From: Liquorilactobacillus ghanensis DSM 18630
Lineage (GTDB): Bacteria > Bacillota > Bacilli > Lactobacillales > Lactobacillaceae
Assembly (NCBI RefSeq): GCF_001435235.1
Contig: NZ_AZGB01000016.1
Span: 124,001-188,000, forward strand
Reading direction: 5' to 3'
Length of the DNA stretch: 64,000 bases
Under the pieces are notes generated by a model, which saw only the letters and a list, made by a program, of their open reading frames with translations, did not search any database and was not told the DNA's origin. Shown here piece after piece: positions 15,795-23,980 of the stretch (its first letter is position 1; each line of letters begins with the position of its first letter). The position numbers were made by a program, and so were the translations under genes.

Positions 15795-16718
15795 TTGGCG
15801 TTACTAATTTTAACCGAACCGATCGCAAATAATGGAGTAACATTGCTTGAAAAAGCTGGAATGATCGTTCAACAAAAGCCCATCGCTTTAAGTTGGCAGC
15901 AATGGCTGGCTAATCAGCCCGAATTACAACAGGCTGAGGGGTTGATTATTCGAGCTAGTCGGTTAACGAAAGCCGATCTACAACATTTACCCAATTTACA
16001 AGTTATTGCGCGGCATGGTGTTGGACTTGATAATTTGCCGTTAGCAGAAATCAAGCAGCGCAAGATTCGATTAACCTTTACGCCGGGAATCAATGCTCAA
16101 TCAGTTGCCGAACTAACTTTGGCACTGATGCTGATGAGTCTGCATCGCTTACCAGAGAATATTGCAGTGCAGCAGCGGTTGACCGGTTCAATGCTGTCTG
16201 GAAAAACAGTCGGTTTAATTGGTTATGGAAAGATTGCCCAGTCAGTTGAAAAGTTATTACAGCCATTTACGACTAATATTTTAGTTTGGAATCATCGCCC
16301 TAAAAAGATTCGTTATGGCAAGCAAGTGTCACTTGAACAACTACTGCAGCAAGCGGATGTTGTTAGTTTACATTTGCCGGCATTACCGGAAACACAGTGT
16401 TTTTTAAATCAAGAGCGATTGCAGCAATTGTCTAAATCTGCTGTCTTGATCAACACAGCTCGGGGAACTTTGGTGGATAGCGATGCCCTTTATCAACAAC
16501 TGTTACAAAAACGGTTTGCCGGAGCAGCTGTTGATGTTTGGACCAAAAAGCACCAGTATTCATTAGCTGATTTTCAAAAATTACCTAATTTCATTATTAC
16601 ACCACACATTGGAGCTGAAACGACAGAAACATTAGCAGCTTCAGCGCAACAGTGTGCAGAGGAAATATTGCGCTATTTCAAACAGCAGCCGGCACTGCAA
16701 CCGTATCATTTTAAGTAA
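15795..16718 (+). CDS. D-isomer-specific 2-hydroxyacid dehydrogenase family protein with altered active site
   Basis: A 307-residue NAD(P)-dependent dehydrogenase of the SerA/D-LDH family. It starts at TTG 15795 behind AAGGAGAAA. The catalytic Arg is in INTARGTLVDSDAL and the His in ITPHIGAET. The Rossmann motif reads GLIGYGKIAQ, so the third glycine is Ala. The segment that normally supplies the catalytic Glu (DVYE or DVFE) reads AVDVWTKKH, with Thr at that position. The enzyme may therefore have lost or changed activity. It sits 11 bases after the ECF S component gene, suggesting a link to the B6 genes. Confidence 0.8.
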   Translation: MALLILTEPIANNGVTLLEKAGMIVQQKPIALSWQQWLANQPELQQAEGLIIRASRLTKADLQHLPNLQVIARHGVGLDNLPLAEIKQRKIRLTFTPGINAQSVAELTLALMLMSLHRLPENIAVQQRLTGSMLSGKTVGLIGYGKIAQSVEKLLQPFTTNILVWNHRPKKIRYGKQVSLEQLLQQADVVSLHLPALPETQCFLNQERLQQLSKSAVLINTARGTLVDSDALYQQLLQKRFAGAAVDVWTKKHQYSLADFQKLPNFIITPHIGAETTETLAASAQQCAEEILRYFKQQPALQPYHFK

Positions 16719-16845
16719 ACAAAAATTGAGCGGTTAAGTTAAGGTGATACTGGTAGTTATTCTACCTATTGTTGGGTCGGTAAACAATTTTGACCAAAAA
16801 ATTAAAATAATATTGTAAAATGAGAAACTTATTATAAATAAGCTT

Positions 16846-16874
16846 GAGAGATTGCATGAGCAATCTCTTTTTTT
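16846..16874 (+). terminator. Rho-independent terminator
   Basis: GAGAGATTG and CAATCTC pair across CATGAG and are followed by seven T residues. It ends transcripts of the kinase-ECF-dehydrogenase group. A promoter-like TTGACC (16790-16795) lies shortly before it, so a very short RNA is also conceivable. Confidence 0.7.
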
Positions 16875-16942
16875 GCTTTCTGCTTAGAAAGATTCTAAAA
16901 TGATAATTAATGAAAACAGAATGTGAAAACGGGGGAAGAATT

Positions 16943-18295
16943 TTGCAAGATTTCAAGAAAATGACAATATTTGCTAGGCGATTACTAGCAATTTCTTTTT
17001 TGATGTCAATTAGTCAATCGACAATGACAACGGCGTATCCGGTATTAATGAAACAGTTTGGGGTTCAAACCAGCACGGTACAGTGGTTAACAACCGGATT
17101 TATGGTAGCAATGACCTTGGTGATGCCATTAAGTCCATGGCTGCTGGATAATGTGCCATTAAAAAAATTGTTGAATAGTATTGTCGGTATTTTTATTTTG
17201 GGAACAATTGTTGCGATGGTTGCGCCAAGTTTCGGTTGGATCATTTTAGGACGGCTAATTGAAGGACTGGCAGTTGGCGCCCTTTTTCCAGTTTTTCAGA
17301 GTTTAATCCTTGAAAGCAGCAGTCAAGAAGACCGGGGATTAGCAATGGGAGTTGTCGGCTTGGTAATGGGTTCAGCTTTAGCAGTTGGTCCGATTATTTC
17401 CGGCGTGATTTTGCAATTTGTTTCTTGGCGAGCGCTGTTTGGTTTGTTTATTGTCTTATTAATTATTTTAATTGTTCGCATTCAAACGGTAATCAAAGTG
17501 ATTCATCCACTGGCACCACACAAATTTGATTGGTTGTCAGCCGTTTTACTAATTGGTTTTGGTGGTCTCTTGTATGCGATCAATTTATTTCCAACGGTCG
17601 GATTGCAGCTGGCATGGTGGATTTTGCTACTGATTAGTTTGGGACTATTGGTTATTTTTGCTTGGCGTCAACAAAAACTTGCACGACCGTTTTTGAACTT
17701 GCGTGTTCTGCATTTCCCAGGTTACGCAGCGGCTTTGCTGTTAACGGGGATTTCTTATAGTGGTTTGATTATTGCAACGGTAATTTTACCGTTATATTAT
17801 CAACAAGTTTTTAAAGTTAGTCCATTTTGGTCCGGCTTATTGCTGGTACCAGCTGCTTATATTTTAAGTCGCTTGAATCCGTTAGCCGGAAAATTATTGA
17901 ATCATTTAGGACTAAAACGTTTGATTTGGATCGGAATGACATTGATTGCAGCTGGTTTCTTATTGCTAGGGACAATAGGTACCAGCTGGTTGTGGTGGAG
18001 TGTACTTGGCGGCATATTATTGGAGAGTGGCAATGCATTTACAATGATGCCGGCATTAACTGCTGCCAATAATGCTTTGCCTAAAGAATTAATGAGCCAT
18101 GGGACGGCATTGATCACGACAATGCGGCAACTGATTGGAGCTGCCAGTGTTGTGGTAGCTTCAAGTTTAATTACTTGTTTTGCAGCTAGTATGTCGTATG
18201 CTCATGCTTTGTTGATGACTAGCCGCTGGTTATTGTTATTCCCAGCACTCGGGTTTTTACTGAGTTTAGTTTTAAAGACTAGTAAAATTAAATAA
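16943..18295 (+). CDS. MFS drug exporter, DHA2 (14-TMS) family
   Basis: A 450-residue major facilitator with 13 to 14 hydrophobic helices. The first helix motif SQSTMTTAYPVLMKQFGV and the following VQWLTTGFMVAMTLVMPLSPWL are typical of the EmrB/QacA (DHA2) group. Motif C appears as MGVVGLVMGSALAVGPIISGVI. I prefer TTG 16943 behind GGGGGAAG over ATG 16910, which lacks a ribosome site. Its transported compound is not indicated by neighbours. It converges with another MFS gene over a hairpin. Confidence 0.85.
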   Translation: MQDFKKMTIFARRLLAISFLMSISQSTMTTAYPVLMKQFGVQTSTVQWLTTGFMVAMTLVMPLSPWLLDNVPLKKLLNSIVGIFILGTIVAMVAPSFGWIILGRLIEGLAVGALFPVFQSLILESSSQEDRGLAMGVVGLVMGSALAVGPIISGVILQFVSWRALFGLFIVLLIILIVRIQTVIKVIHPLAPHKFDWLSAVLLIGFGGLLYAINLFPTVGLQLAWWILLLISLGLLVIFAWRQQKLARPFLNLRVLHFPGYAAALLLTGISYSGLIIATVILPLYYQQVFKVSPFWSGLLLVPAAYILSRLNPLAGKLLNHLGLKRLIWIGMTLIAAGFLLLGTIGTSWLWWSVLGGILLESGNAFTMMPALTAANNALPKELMSHGTALITTMRQLIGAASVVVASSLITCFAASMSYAHALLMTSRWLLLFPALGFLLSLVLKTSKIK

Positions 18296-18329
18296 GTTGC
18301 TTAGTTAATCAGTATTACAGCCAAAATAA

Positions 18330-18355
18330 AACCGATTGCGGTTGAGCAATCGGTT
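18330..18355. terminator. Hairpin between convergent MFS genes
   Basis: AACCGATTGC (18330-18339) and GCAATCGGTT (18346-18355) form a perfect 10-base stem with a 6-base loop. It has no long T run but sits exactly between two convergent stops. Confidence 0.5.
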
Positions 18356-18381
18356 GATTAATTGACAATAAGCATTAAAGC

Positions 18382-19620
18382 TTATTCTTTAGCTTTGATC
18401 CATTGCTGGATTAATTGCTTATGTTCAAACATTACCGGCAATAAAAGAATAAGGGCCAGCAAACCACAAGCTGGGAAACCGAATAAGCCGGATGTTAGAT
18501 CCATGACACCACCAGCGTATAGACTGCCAATCGGTGTGGAACCTTGATTTAAAAGAACATAGACGCTCATGATCCTTCCGCGTAATTGATTGGGAACAGA
18601 ATATTGGAAAGAAGCGTTCGATTGGTTTAGAAAAATCATATTGCTGAAACCAATGATTACCATGATTATAAGTGCCAAACCGTATGTATGGACTAAAATC
18701 ATTGCTGACTGGCTTAAAACGGCTACTAAAGAAATTAAAATATATAAACGACGATTAGTTCCATTTTTTGCCAAGTAGCTCATGGTAAAGGCGGCTATTA
18801 AAGAACCAACTCCCACTGCTGATAGCAAATTAGCAAAAACCTGCGAACCGGCATGGAGAACGGTTTTAGCATAAACAGGAATGATGACGTTGATATTAAA
18901 ATTCAGAGTGCAAATAATCATCATTAGTTCGGCACTAAAACGAACATCGGGAGTGTGCGTAACATAATGGAGTCCCTCGGTAATGCCGGCAATTACACTT
19001 TGGCGTTTTATTTTAGTAGCTGCACCGGTATTTTTTACGAAAAATAACCCGCATAAAACGGCAGCATAACTGCAAGCATCAATGAAAAAGCAAAAGGTGA
19101 TATTGAATTTTGCCATTAAGATGCCGGCAATTGAAGGCCCGATAACTTTAGCTAAGTTAAAAGCAGAAGAATTTAATGAGATGCCATTCAGTAGATCTTG
19201 TGGGCCGACTAATTCAAAAACAAATGATTGTCTGGTGGGATTGTCAAAACTTTGCAGGACGCCATAACCTAATGCGATCAATAGAATCTCCCAGTATTTA
19301 ACTACCTTGAAAAAGACAAGGGCTGTCATAATGGCACCTAAAATTAAAAAACCGCTTTGGGTGATCAACAAGATGTTCCTTTTGGAAAAACGATCTATGA
19401 CAGTTCCGGCGATTAAAGTTAGAATTAAAATTGGGATAAATTGGCAAGCTGATAGAACACCAACTAAAAAGGCCGAATTAGTCATTTTGTAAACTAGCCA
19501 TGTTTGGGCGGTTCGTTGAATCCAAGTACCAATAACAGAAATACATTGGCCAAACCAAAAATTTCTAAAATTTCGCGAGTGAAGTGAAGAAAAGGTATTG
19601 GTTAATAAATTTGAAAACAC
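18382..19620 (-). CDS. MFS transporter (MFS_3/EntS-like)
   Basis: A 412-residue, 12-helix facilitator. The N-terminus FSSLHSRNFRNFWFGQCISVIGTWIQRTAQTWLVY is the signature of the transmembrane secretion effector (MFS_3) subgroup, as is GVLQSFDNPTRQSFVFELVG in the central loop. I place the start at GTG 19620, because AAAGGA on the minus strand precedes it and the upstream ATG would add a 28-residue tail unlike the family. It would export a drug or small metabolite. A clear promoter lies about 110 bases upstream. Confidence 0.8.
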   Translation of the reverse strand: MFSNLLTNTFSSLHSRNFRNFWFGQCISVIGTWIQRTAQTWLVYKMTNSAFLVGVLSACQFIPILILTLIAGTVIDRFSKRNILLITQSGFLILGAIMTALVFFKVVKYWEILLIALGYGVLQSFDNPTRQSFVFELVGPQDLLNGISLNSSAFNLAKVIGPSIAGILMAKFNITFCFFIDACSYAAVLCGLFFVKNTGAATKIKRQSVIAGITEGLHYVTHTPDVRFSAELMMIICTLNFNINVIIPVYAKTVLHAGSQVFANLLSAVGVGSLIAAFTMSYLAKNGTNRRLYILISLVAVLSQSAMILVHTYGLALIIMVIIGFSNMIFLNQSNASFQYSVPNQLRGRIMSVYVLLNQGSTPIGSLYAGGVMDLTSGLFGFPACGLLALILLLPVMFEHKQLIQQWIKAKE

Positions 19621-19730
19621 ATCATAGGATTCCTTTCTGTCAAAAAAATAGATAAAGTTCTGCAACTGAAGACTATGAATAAATAAATAATTTCTAAGGA
19701 TCATCAGAAATCTTTTGGCTGATTCTGATG

Positions 19731-19758
19731 GATTTTACAAAATAAAAAGCCACTGTCA
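19731..19758 (-). promoter_or_regulatory. Promoter of the MFS_3 transporter gene
   Basis: On the minus strand TTGACA (19753-19758) and TAAAAT (19731-19736) are spaced by 16 bases, a good vegetative promoter. The leader of about 100 nt holds an ATCAGAA...TTCTGAT hairpin. Confidence 0.6.
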
Positions 19759-20317
19759 ACGATAAAAAAAACAGTGTTTACAGCATACTTATAAAAATGT
19801 TAAAACTAATATACTAGAATCTAGAATTTTAAACTCTAATTTTTCAATATCTCTTAAGTGAGTGCCAAAAAATTATAGCATGAGGAAATGCTGAAAAAGC
19901 AGGGGTCAGTTGGAAAAACTGATCTTAAAACGAATTTGTTCACAATATCAAACGAGACTGGACAAAATATTAATTTTGTCATAGCCCCAAATTAAGTTTA
20001 AGTTAAACCAGTTTTGTTTACACAATAGCCGAAAAATTAAAAAATATTGAAATGGATAGAGTAATTAGGTGCCCTATTTCGGCTGGGTAAGCAACTGTTA
20101 TTTATACATAAATAACACTTAAAATCCGTCAACAGATAGCCGACTGATTGGTTTTAGTCAATGATGCTTGACTAACGATGCAAACAATTCTTAGAATAGA
20201 AAATATAATTTATAGCAATCATAAATCAAAAAATTATTAAATACAATTCGATGAATTTATCTATAGACAACTAACTGTTGTTTTTAACTAACTTTTGTTT
20301 GTGTTTTTAGTTCTTAA
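19759..20317. other. AT-rich intergenic stretch without a recognised gene
   Basis: About 560 bases between the divergent MFS promoter and the T-box promoter. No reading frame with a ribosome site and family likeness was found on either strand. A short inverted segment GACAAAAT...ATTTTGTC occurs near 19961-19980. Confidence 0.4.
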
Positions 20318-20346
20318 TTGACAGCGCAGAGAAAAATATATATGAT
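20318..20346 (+). promoter_or_regulatory. Vegetative promoter of the T-box leader
   Basis: TTGACA (20318-20323) and TATGAT (20341-20346) are spaced by exactly 17 bases, placing the RNA start near 20353. Confidence 0.7.
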
Positions 20347-20352
20347 TATGTC

Positions 20353-20650
20353 ACTTACAACTTATAATATAATTACTAAGAAGAGATAAGTAACGATAAA
20401 ACTATCTTAAGAGAGCTTGTAACTGCTGAAAGCAAGCGTTATGTATATCGAGAAAATGGTCTTGGAGTAATATATTGCTGAGCAGCTTTGAGTAAGGCAA
20501 TATTGGATGGATTCCATTAGAAATTCTAGATATATTTCATTTTTTTAAATGAGTATTTCTTAAGGCATTTTAGCGTGAGTTAAAATGTGAAGCTAGGTGG
20601 TACCACGAAAACAATTCGTCCTTGAAAGTTATATTTCAGGGGCTTTTTTG
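20353..20650 (+). promoter_or_regulatory. T-box riboswitch leader controlling osmC-oppA
   Basis: The T-box sequence AGGTGGTACCACG is at 20595-20607. It is followed by a terminator, CCTTGAAA (20620-20627) against TTTCAGGG (20634-20641), and a T6 run (20644-20649). Upstream, AGTAACGATA and TATCGAGAA can form the Stem I specifier loop, closed by AAGA/TCTT. The 3' side reads GAGAAAATGG, offering AUG (Met) or AAU (Asn) as specifier. Met suits the sulfur/peptide-type genes downstream but is not proven. Uncharged tRNA would pair with the leader and switch it to antitermination. Confidence 0.85.
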
Positions 20651-20675
20651 ATTTGATCAGATAAGGAGCGATTTT

Positions 20676-21095
20676 ATGGGAAAATATGTTGTAAATTCAA
20701 GTATCAGAAATATTGGTTACCAAGTTGGAACACAAGCGGGTGTTCATCGCTATCTGATGGATGAACCAACAACTGCTCGGGGAACTGATGCTGGTCCCAA
20801 TCCAGTCCAGTATTTAATTGGGGCAGTAAATGGGTGCTTGACAATTACTGCGCAATCAGTTGCCAAGAAATACCGCATTAAACTGGAAAAATTCAATGTT
20901 CGTTCAGTGGGGAATGTTGCCAAGCACGCAGATGGAACGTCAGAAGTAGATGAGATCAGCGTTAATATTACTTTTAAAGCAGATATTACCGGTAAAGCGA
21001 AAGATGATTTTCTGGCGGAAACATTAGCTAAATGCACAGTGCATAAAACATTGGCAGCCGGAGTAAAATTCACTTTCAATTTTGAACAAGAATAA
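20676..21095 (+). CDS. OsmC family thiol peroxidase-like protein
   Basis: A 139-residue OsmC/Ohr-fold protein. The two redox cysteines are in VNGCLTITAQ (about residue 55) and LAKCTVHKTL (about residue 118), the normal spacing for the YhfA-like OsmC branch. Such proteins reduce organic hydroperoxides or related thiol-reactive compounds. It is the first gene under the T-box leader and is followed after 18 bases by a peptide-binding lipoprotein gene. This pairing suggests a demand-regulated amino acid function rather than plain oxidative stress. Confidence 0.85.
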   Translation: MGKYVVNSSIRNIGYQVGTQAGVHRYLMDEPTTARGTDAGPNPVQYLIGAVNGCLTITAQSVAKKYRIKLEKFNVRSVGNVAKHADGTSEVDEISVNITFKADITGKAKDDFLAETLAKCTVHKTLAAGVKFTFNFEQE

Positions 21096-21113
21096 TGGAA
21101 AATGGAGAATATT

Positions 21114-22736
21114 ATGAAAAGAAAAGGTTTAGGCAAACTGGCAATTTCATTAGCAATTGGGGTTTCATTTTTGAGTGCTTGTTCAGCTAAAACAAGTGCT
21201 GCTAAGCAGAAAACCACGTTAAATTTGATGCAGACTTCAGAGTTAACAACCCTTGATAATACTAATCAAGCTACAATGTCGGAGTTTTCAACTTTGACAA
21301 ATTTAGATGAAGGACTGTACAAGCTTAATTCCCAAAATGAGGTTGTGCCAGCTCTCGCCAAAAAAGTTGCTAAACCTGCAAATGGTGGAAAAACTTATAC
21401 GATTCAATTACGTAAAAATGCTCGCTGGTCTAACGGGGATCAAGTCACTGCACAAGACTTTGTTTATTCATGGCGTCGTTCGGTGGATCCAACAAATAAA
21501 CCGGTATATACGTATGTGTTTAGCGGAATTAAAAATGCTGATGCGATTGCTGCCGGAAAGATTTCGCCAACCCAATTAGGTATTAAAGCAATTGGAAAGT
21601 ATAAGCTGCAAATCAACTTGGAACATCCGATGCAATCATTTAACAAATTGGTAACGATGCCGGTTTTCTTACCACAGGACAAAGCTTTTGTTCAAAAAGT
21701 CGGGACCAAAAAATATGGAACAAACGCCAAATATACAGTGTCTAATGGTGCATTCAAGATTACTAAGTGGACTGGCGTAGATGACTCTTATTCGTTAGTT
21801 GAAAATAAGTATTATTATGCAAAAAATCAAATCAAATTGAAAAAAATTAATTATACGACAGTAAAAGATGATAATACTGCGTACAATCTTTTTAAGACCA
21901 ATAAGTTAGATGATGCAACCGTTTCTGGTGTAGTTGCTCAAGGATTGCAGAATAACAAAAATTTGAAAAAAGTAAGTCGCGCTTGGACGTATTATTTACA
22001 AGTCAATCAGGGTTCCGGCAGGCCTTTAGCTAATGCTAAGTTACGAAAAGCAATCTCGCTGATAATAAATCGCAAAGAGCTGACGCAGAAAGTTTTGGGT
22101 GATGGTTCAACTGCTGCTGGCAGCTTTGTTAGCCCTAAAACGGCTACCGATCCAACGACTGGTAAAGATTTTAGCAAGGAGACAGCTGTTTCTACACAAC
22201 AGAATGTTAAAGAAGCAAAGGAATTGTGGAAAGAAGGTCTAGCGGAAATTGGTAAATCTTCAGTTACACTAAATTTGATTGCTGAAGATACTGAAACGCA
22301 AAACAAGGTGGCTGAGTACATTCAGAGTGCTATTCAAAGTAATTTGAATAATGTCACTGTCAAAGTTCAAGATTTACCAGCTAAATCACTTTCGAATAAA
22401 AAAGCAGCTGGAGAATTTGATTTAAGTCTTTGGTATTGGTTAGCGGATTATGCTGATCCAATTAATTATCTGGGAATTTTGACAACTGGCAACTCAATGA
22501 ATTCAGGAAAGTATTCGGATCATTCATTTGATTCGTATGTTGAAAACGCACAAACTGCAAAAACCAAAGCTGCTTACTGGTCTAATCTGAGAAATGCTGA
22601 AAATCAATTGCAAAAAACAACTGGTATTATTCCGCTGTACTATGTTAAAGAAGATCATTTGGTTCAGGACGGATTAAACGGTGTAATCTATCATACAGCT
22701 GGGTTTGCGGATTATACCCGCGCTTACTGGAAGTAA
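21114..22736 (+). CDS. Oligopeptide ABC transporter substrate-binding lipoprotein (OppA/MppA family)
   Basis: A 540-residue extracellular solute-binding protein, family 5. The signal peptide ends in a lipobox LSAC with the cysteine near residue 23. ELTTLDNTNQATMSEFSTLTNLDEGLY, WSNGDQVTAQDFVYSWRR and the late FDLSLWYWLADYADPINYL are hallmark blocks. I start at ATG 21114 with GGAG six bases before it, not ATG 21102. There are no permease or ATPase genes beside it, so it must share an Opp system encoded elsewhere. Control by the T-box would raise peptide capture when the sensed amino acid is scarce. Confidence 0.9.
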   Translation: MKRKGLGKLAISLAIGVSFLSACSAKTSAAKQKTTLNLMQTSELTTLDNTNQATMSEFSTLTNLDEGLYKLNSQNEVVPALAKKVAKPANGGKTYTIQLRKNARWSNGDQVTAQDFVYSWRRSVDPTNKPVYTYVFSGIKNADAIAAGKISPTQLGIKAIGKYKLQINLEHPMQSFNKLVTMPVFLPQDKAFVQKVGTKKYGTNAKYTVSNGAFKITKWTGVDDSYSLVENKYYYAKNQIKLKKINYTTVKDDNTAYNLFKTNKLDDATVSGVVAQGLQNNKNLKKVSRAWTYYLQVNQGSGRPLANAKLRKAISLIINRKELTQKVLGDGSTAAGSFVSPKTATDPTTGKDFSKETAVSTQQNVKEAKELWKEGLAEIGKSSVTLNLIAEDTETQNKVAEYIQSAIQSNLNNVTVKVQDLPAKSLSNKKAAGEFDLSLWYWLADYADPINYLGILTTGNSMNSGKYSDHSFDSYVENAQTAKTKAAYWSNLRNAENQLQKTTGIIPLYYVKEDHLVQDGLNGVIYHTAGFADYTRAYWK

Positions 22737-22840
22737 TTTGAAATTTTAACTAAGGATGAGAAGTTTAAATTAAAGGTGCATTTTTAAATTTTATAAACTA
22801 CAATGGAATTAAGAATAATTCTAAAGTAGGGAGTAATTGA

Positions 22841-23188
22841 ATGATTTGGTTATGGATGCATCTACTAGCTTGGTTGGTATTGCTAATCATTGTGGTTTTA
22901 GCAGTTTTCAGCAAAGATGGTGCGGGTAAAGCACTAAAAATGATTGCACGGCTTTGTTATGTAGTTGCAATTATTAGTGGAATAATGCTTTTGAAATATG
23001 CATGGGAATCGTCGCCCGTTCTGTCGATCGTAAAAATTATATTTGCGGTTGGTCTAATCGGTTTTTGTGAAATATACTTCAGCCGGCAAAAAGATATGGG
23101 CAAGCTTATTAAAATTTTGCTGGTGGCAGCAGTCGTGATAGTTGGGATTATTGGTTTTATTTTAGCCGGTGGACGCCCATTTGTTTGA
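22841..23188 (+). CDS. DUF1516 (YisL/UPF0344) family membrane protein
   Basis: A 115-residue protein with four hydrophobic helices. WLWMHLLAWLVLLIIVVLAVF at the N-terminus and the MIARLCYVVAIISGIMLL helix match the YisL/UPF0344 family of unknown function. A GGGAG ribosome site precedes the ATG. It stands alone, with no operon partner. Confidence 0.75.
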   Translation: MIWLWMHLLAWLVLLIIVVLAVFSKDGAGKALKMIARLCYVVAIISGIMLLKYAWESSPVLSIVKIIFAVGLIGFCEIYFSRQKDMGKLIKILLVAAVVIVGIIGFILAGGRPFV

Positions 23189-23417
23189 ACGATATAAAAT
23201 AAAGGGCGCAGCGAATGGAGATTAATATGAGCATATTTTCCGCTCATTCCTTGATTAGTTGTTGAATAAAAATTAAACATCCTTATTCTGCATATCGTTA
23301 ATTACAGATGTAATTAGCTTGATAAAAAAAACTAATTTCAAACGATTATGATTGATTCACGTATGGTTGCTCTTTTAAAATTACAGAATCTATTCCATTT
23401 ACTTTTATTCTGCTTCT

Positions 23418-23447
23418 TTGCACTTCATTTTTGTTTCATGTTATAAT
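23418..23447 (+). promoter_or_regulatory. Promoter of the antitoxin RNA
   Basis: TTGCAC (23418-23423) and TATAAT (23442-23447) are spaced by 18 bases. They fire toward the toxin gene, starting RNA near 23454. Confidence 0.65.
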
Positions 23448-23453
23448 GAACTT

Positions 23454-23519
23454 GCAAAGAAAGAATAAACGTTTTTACACCAAAGCCCTTAGCAGTCGCA
23501 AGCTACTAAGGGCTTTTTT
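23454..23519 (+). ncRNA. Antitoxin RNA (RNA II-like) of an Fst/par type I module
   Basis: A predicted RNA of about 65 nt, converging on the toxin gene and ending in the shared terminator. Its first 28 bases (23454-23481) are a near copy of 23588-23617, the complement of the toxin ribosome site and start codon. It can therefore pair with the toxin mRNA both there and along the terminator stem. This is the arrangement of RNA II in the pAD1 par locus. Its existence as a transcript is inferred from the promoter, repeats and terminator. Confidence 0.65.
23482..23516. terminator. Bidirectional terminator shared by toxin and antitoxin RNAs
   Basis: AAAGCCCTTAG (23482-23492) pairs perfectly with CTAAGGGCTTT (23506-23516). 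Six T residues follow on the plus strand and three on the minus strand. Confidence 0.75.
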
Positions 23520-23607
23520 AGTGGGCTAAATGTCGCCTATTTAACCAGTCCGTAAACCACGCTGTTATCAGCGCAACCGCAAGTGGGGCAAAGAAAGAAG
23601 TAAACAA
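23518..23607 (-). CDS. Fst-type type I toxin, 29-residue membrane peptide
   Basis: Starting at TTG 23607 behind GGGAGG (23616-23621, 8-base spacing), the frame reads MFTSFFAPLAVALITAWFTD followed by WLNRRHLAH. This is one membrane helix (about residues 4-19) with a charged, Arg/His-rich C-terminus, the form of Fst/Ldr toxins. A minus-strand TATAAT (23653-23658) lies upstream, and the leader can fold a 5' hairpin GTTGC...GCAAC, as in RNA I. The stop codon touches the shared terminator. A TTG start would keep expression low. Killing activity is inferred from the family. Confidence 0.75.
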   Translation of the reverse strand: MFTSFFAPLAVALITAWFTDWLNRRHLAH

Positions 23608-23660
23608 TTTCTACACCTCCCAACCGTTGCAGATTGGATAGGCAACTTTTTCATTATACC

Positions 23661-23980
23661 TTATTTATCGTCTTTGCCACCAGTGGCGTTTTGAGGCGTT
23701 TTTAGCCGTTTGGGGCTTATTTTTCTACCTTATCCGTGCTTAAATTGGCTCTATTTTCAAATGATTTTAATCGCTTTTGTGTTCCTGACTCTAATTGTTA
23801 TTGTTGATTAAGCAACTTGCAGAAAACGGATATATACTGCTTTAATTGTGATTGGTTGGCCTAAAACGGGTTATGCTGAATGCTGAGTTGACTCAGGAAT
23901 CGCATGACCCGCTTAAGTTGATTTATGTTATAGATATTAACGACTACTGTGATCCTGTTATCTATTCAGAGATGCGTGAA
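23661..23980. other. Intergenic stretch without a supported gene
   Basis: About 320 bases upstream of the toxin promoter and beyond the aldo-keto reductase stop. A 70-codon frame here runs into the opposite strand of the reductase gene and has no ribosome site or family likeness. I see nothing else. Confidence 0.4.

Larger units (their letters stand above)
23454..23617 (+). repeat. Direct repeats joining antitoxin RNA and toxin start region
   Basis: Copy 1 at 23454-23481 and copy 2 at 23588-23617 both start GCAAAGAAAGAA, continue with TAAAC and end TACACC, with small differences between. Copy 2 covers the complement of the toxin Shine-Dalgarno and TTG. These correspond to the DR repeats that give par-type RNA its second pairing site. 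Confidence 0.7.
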
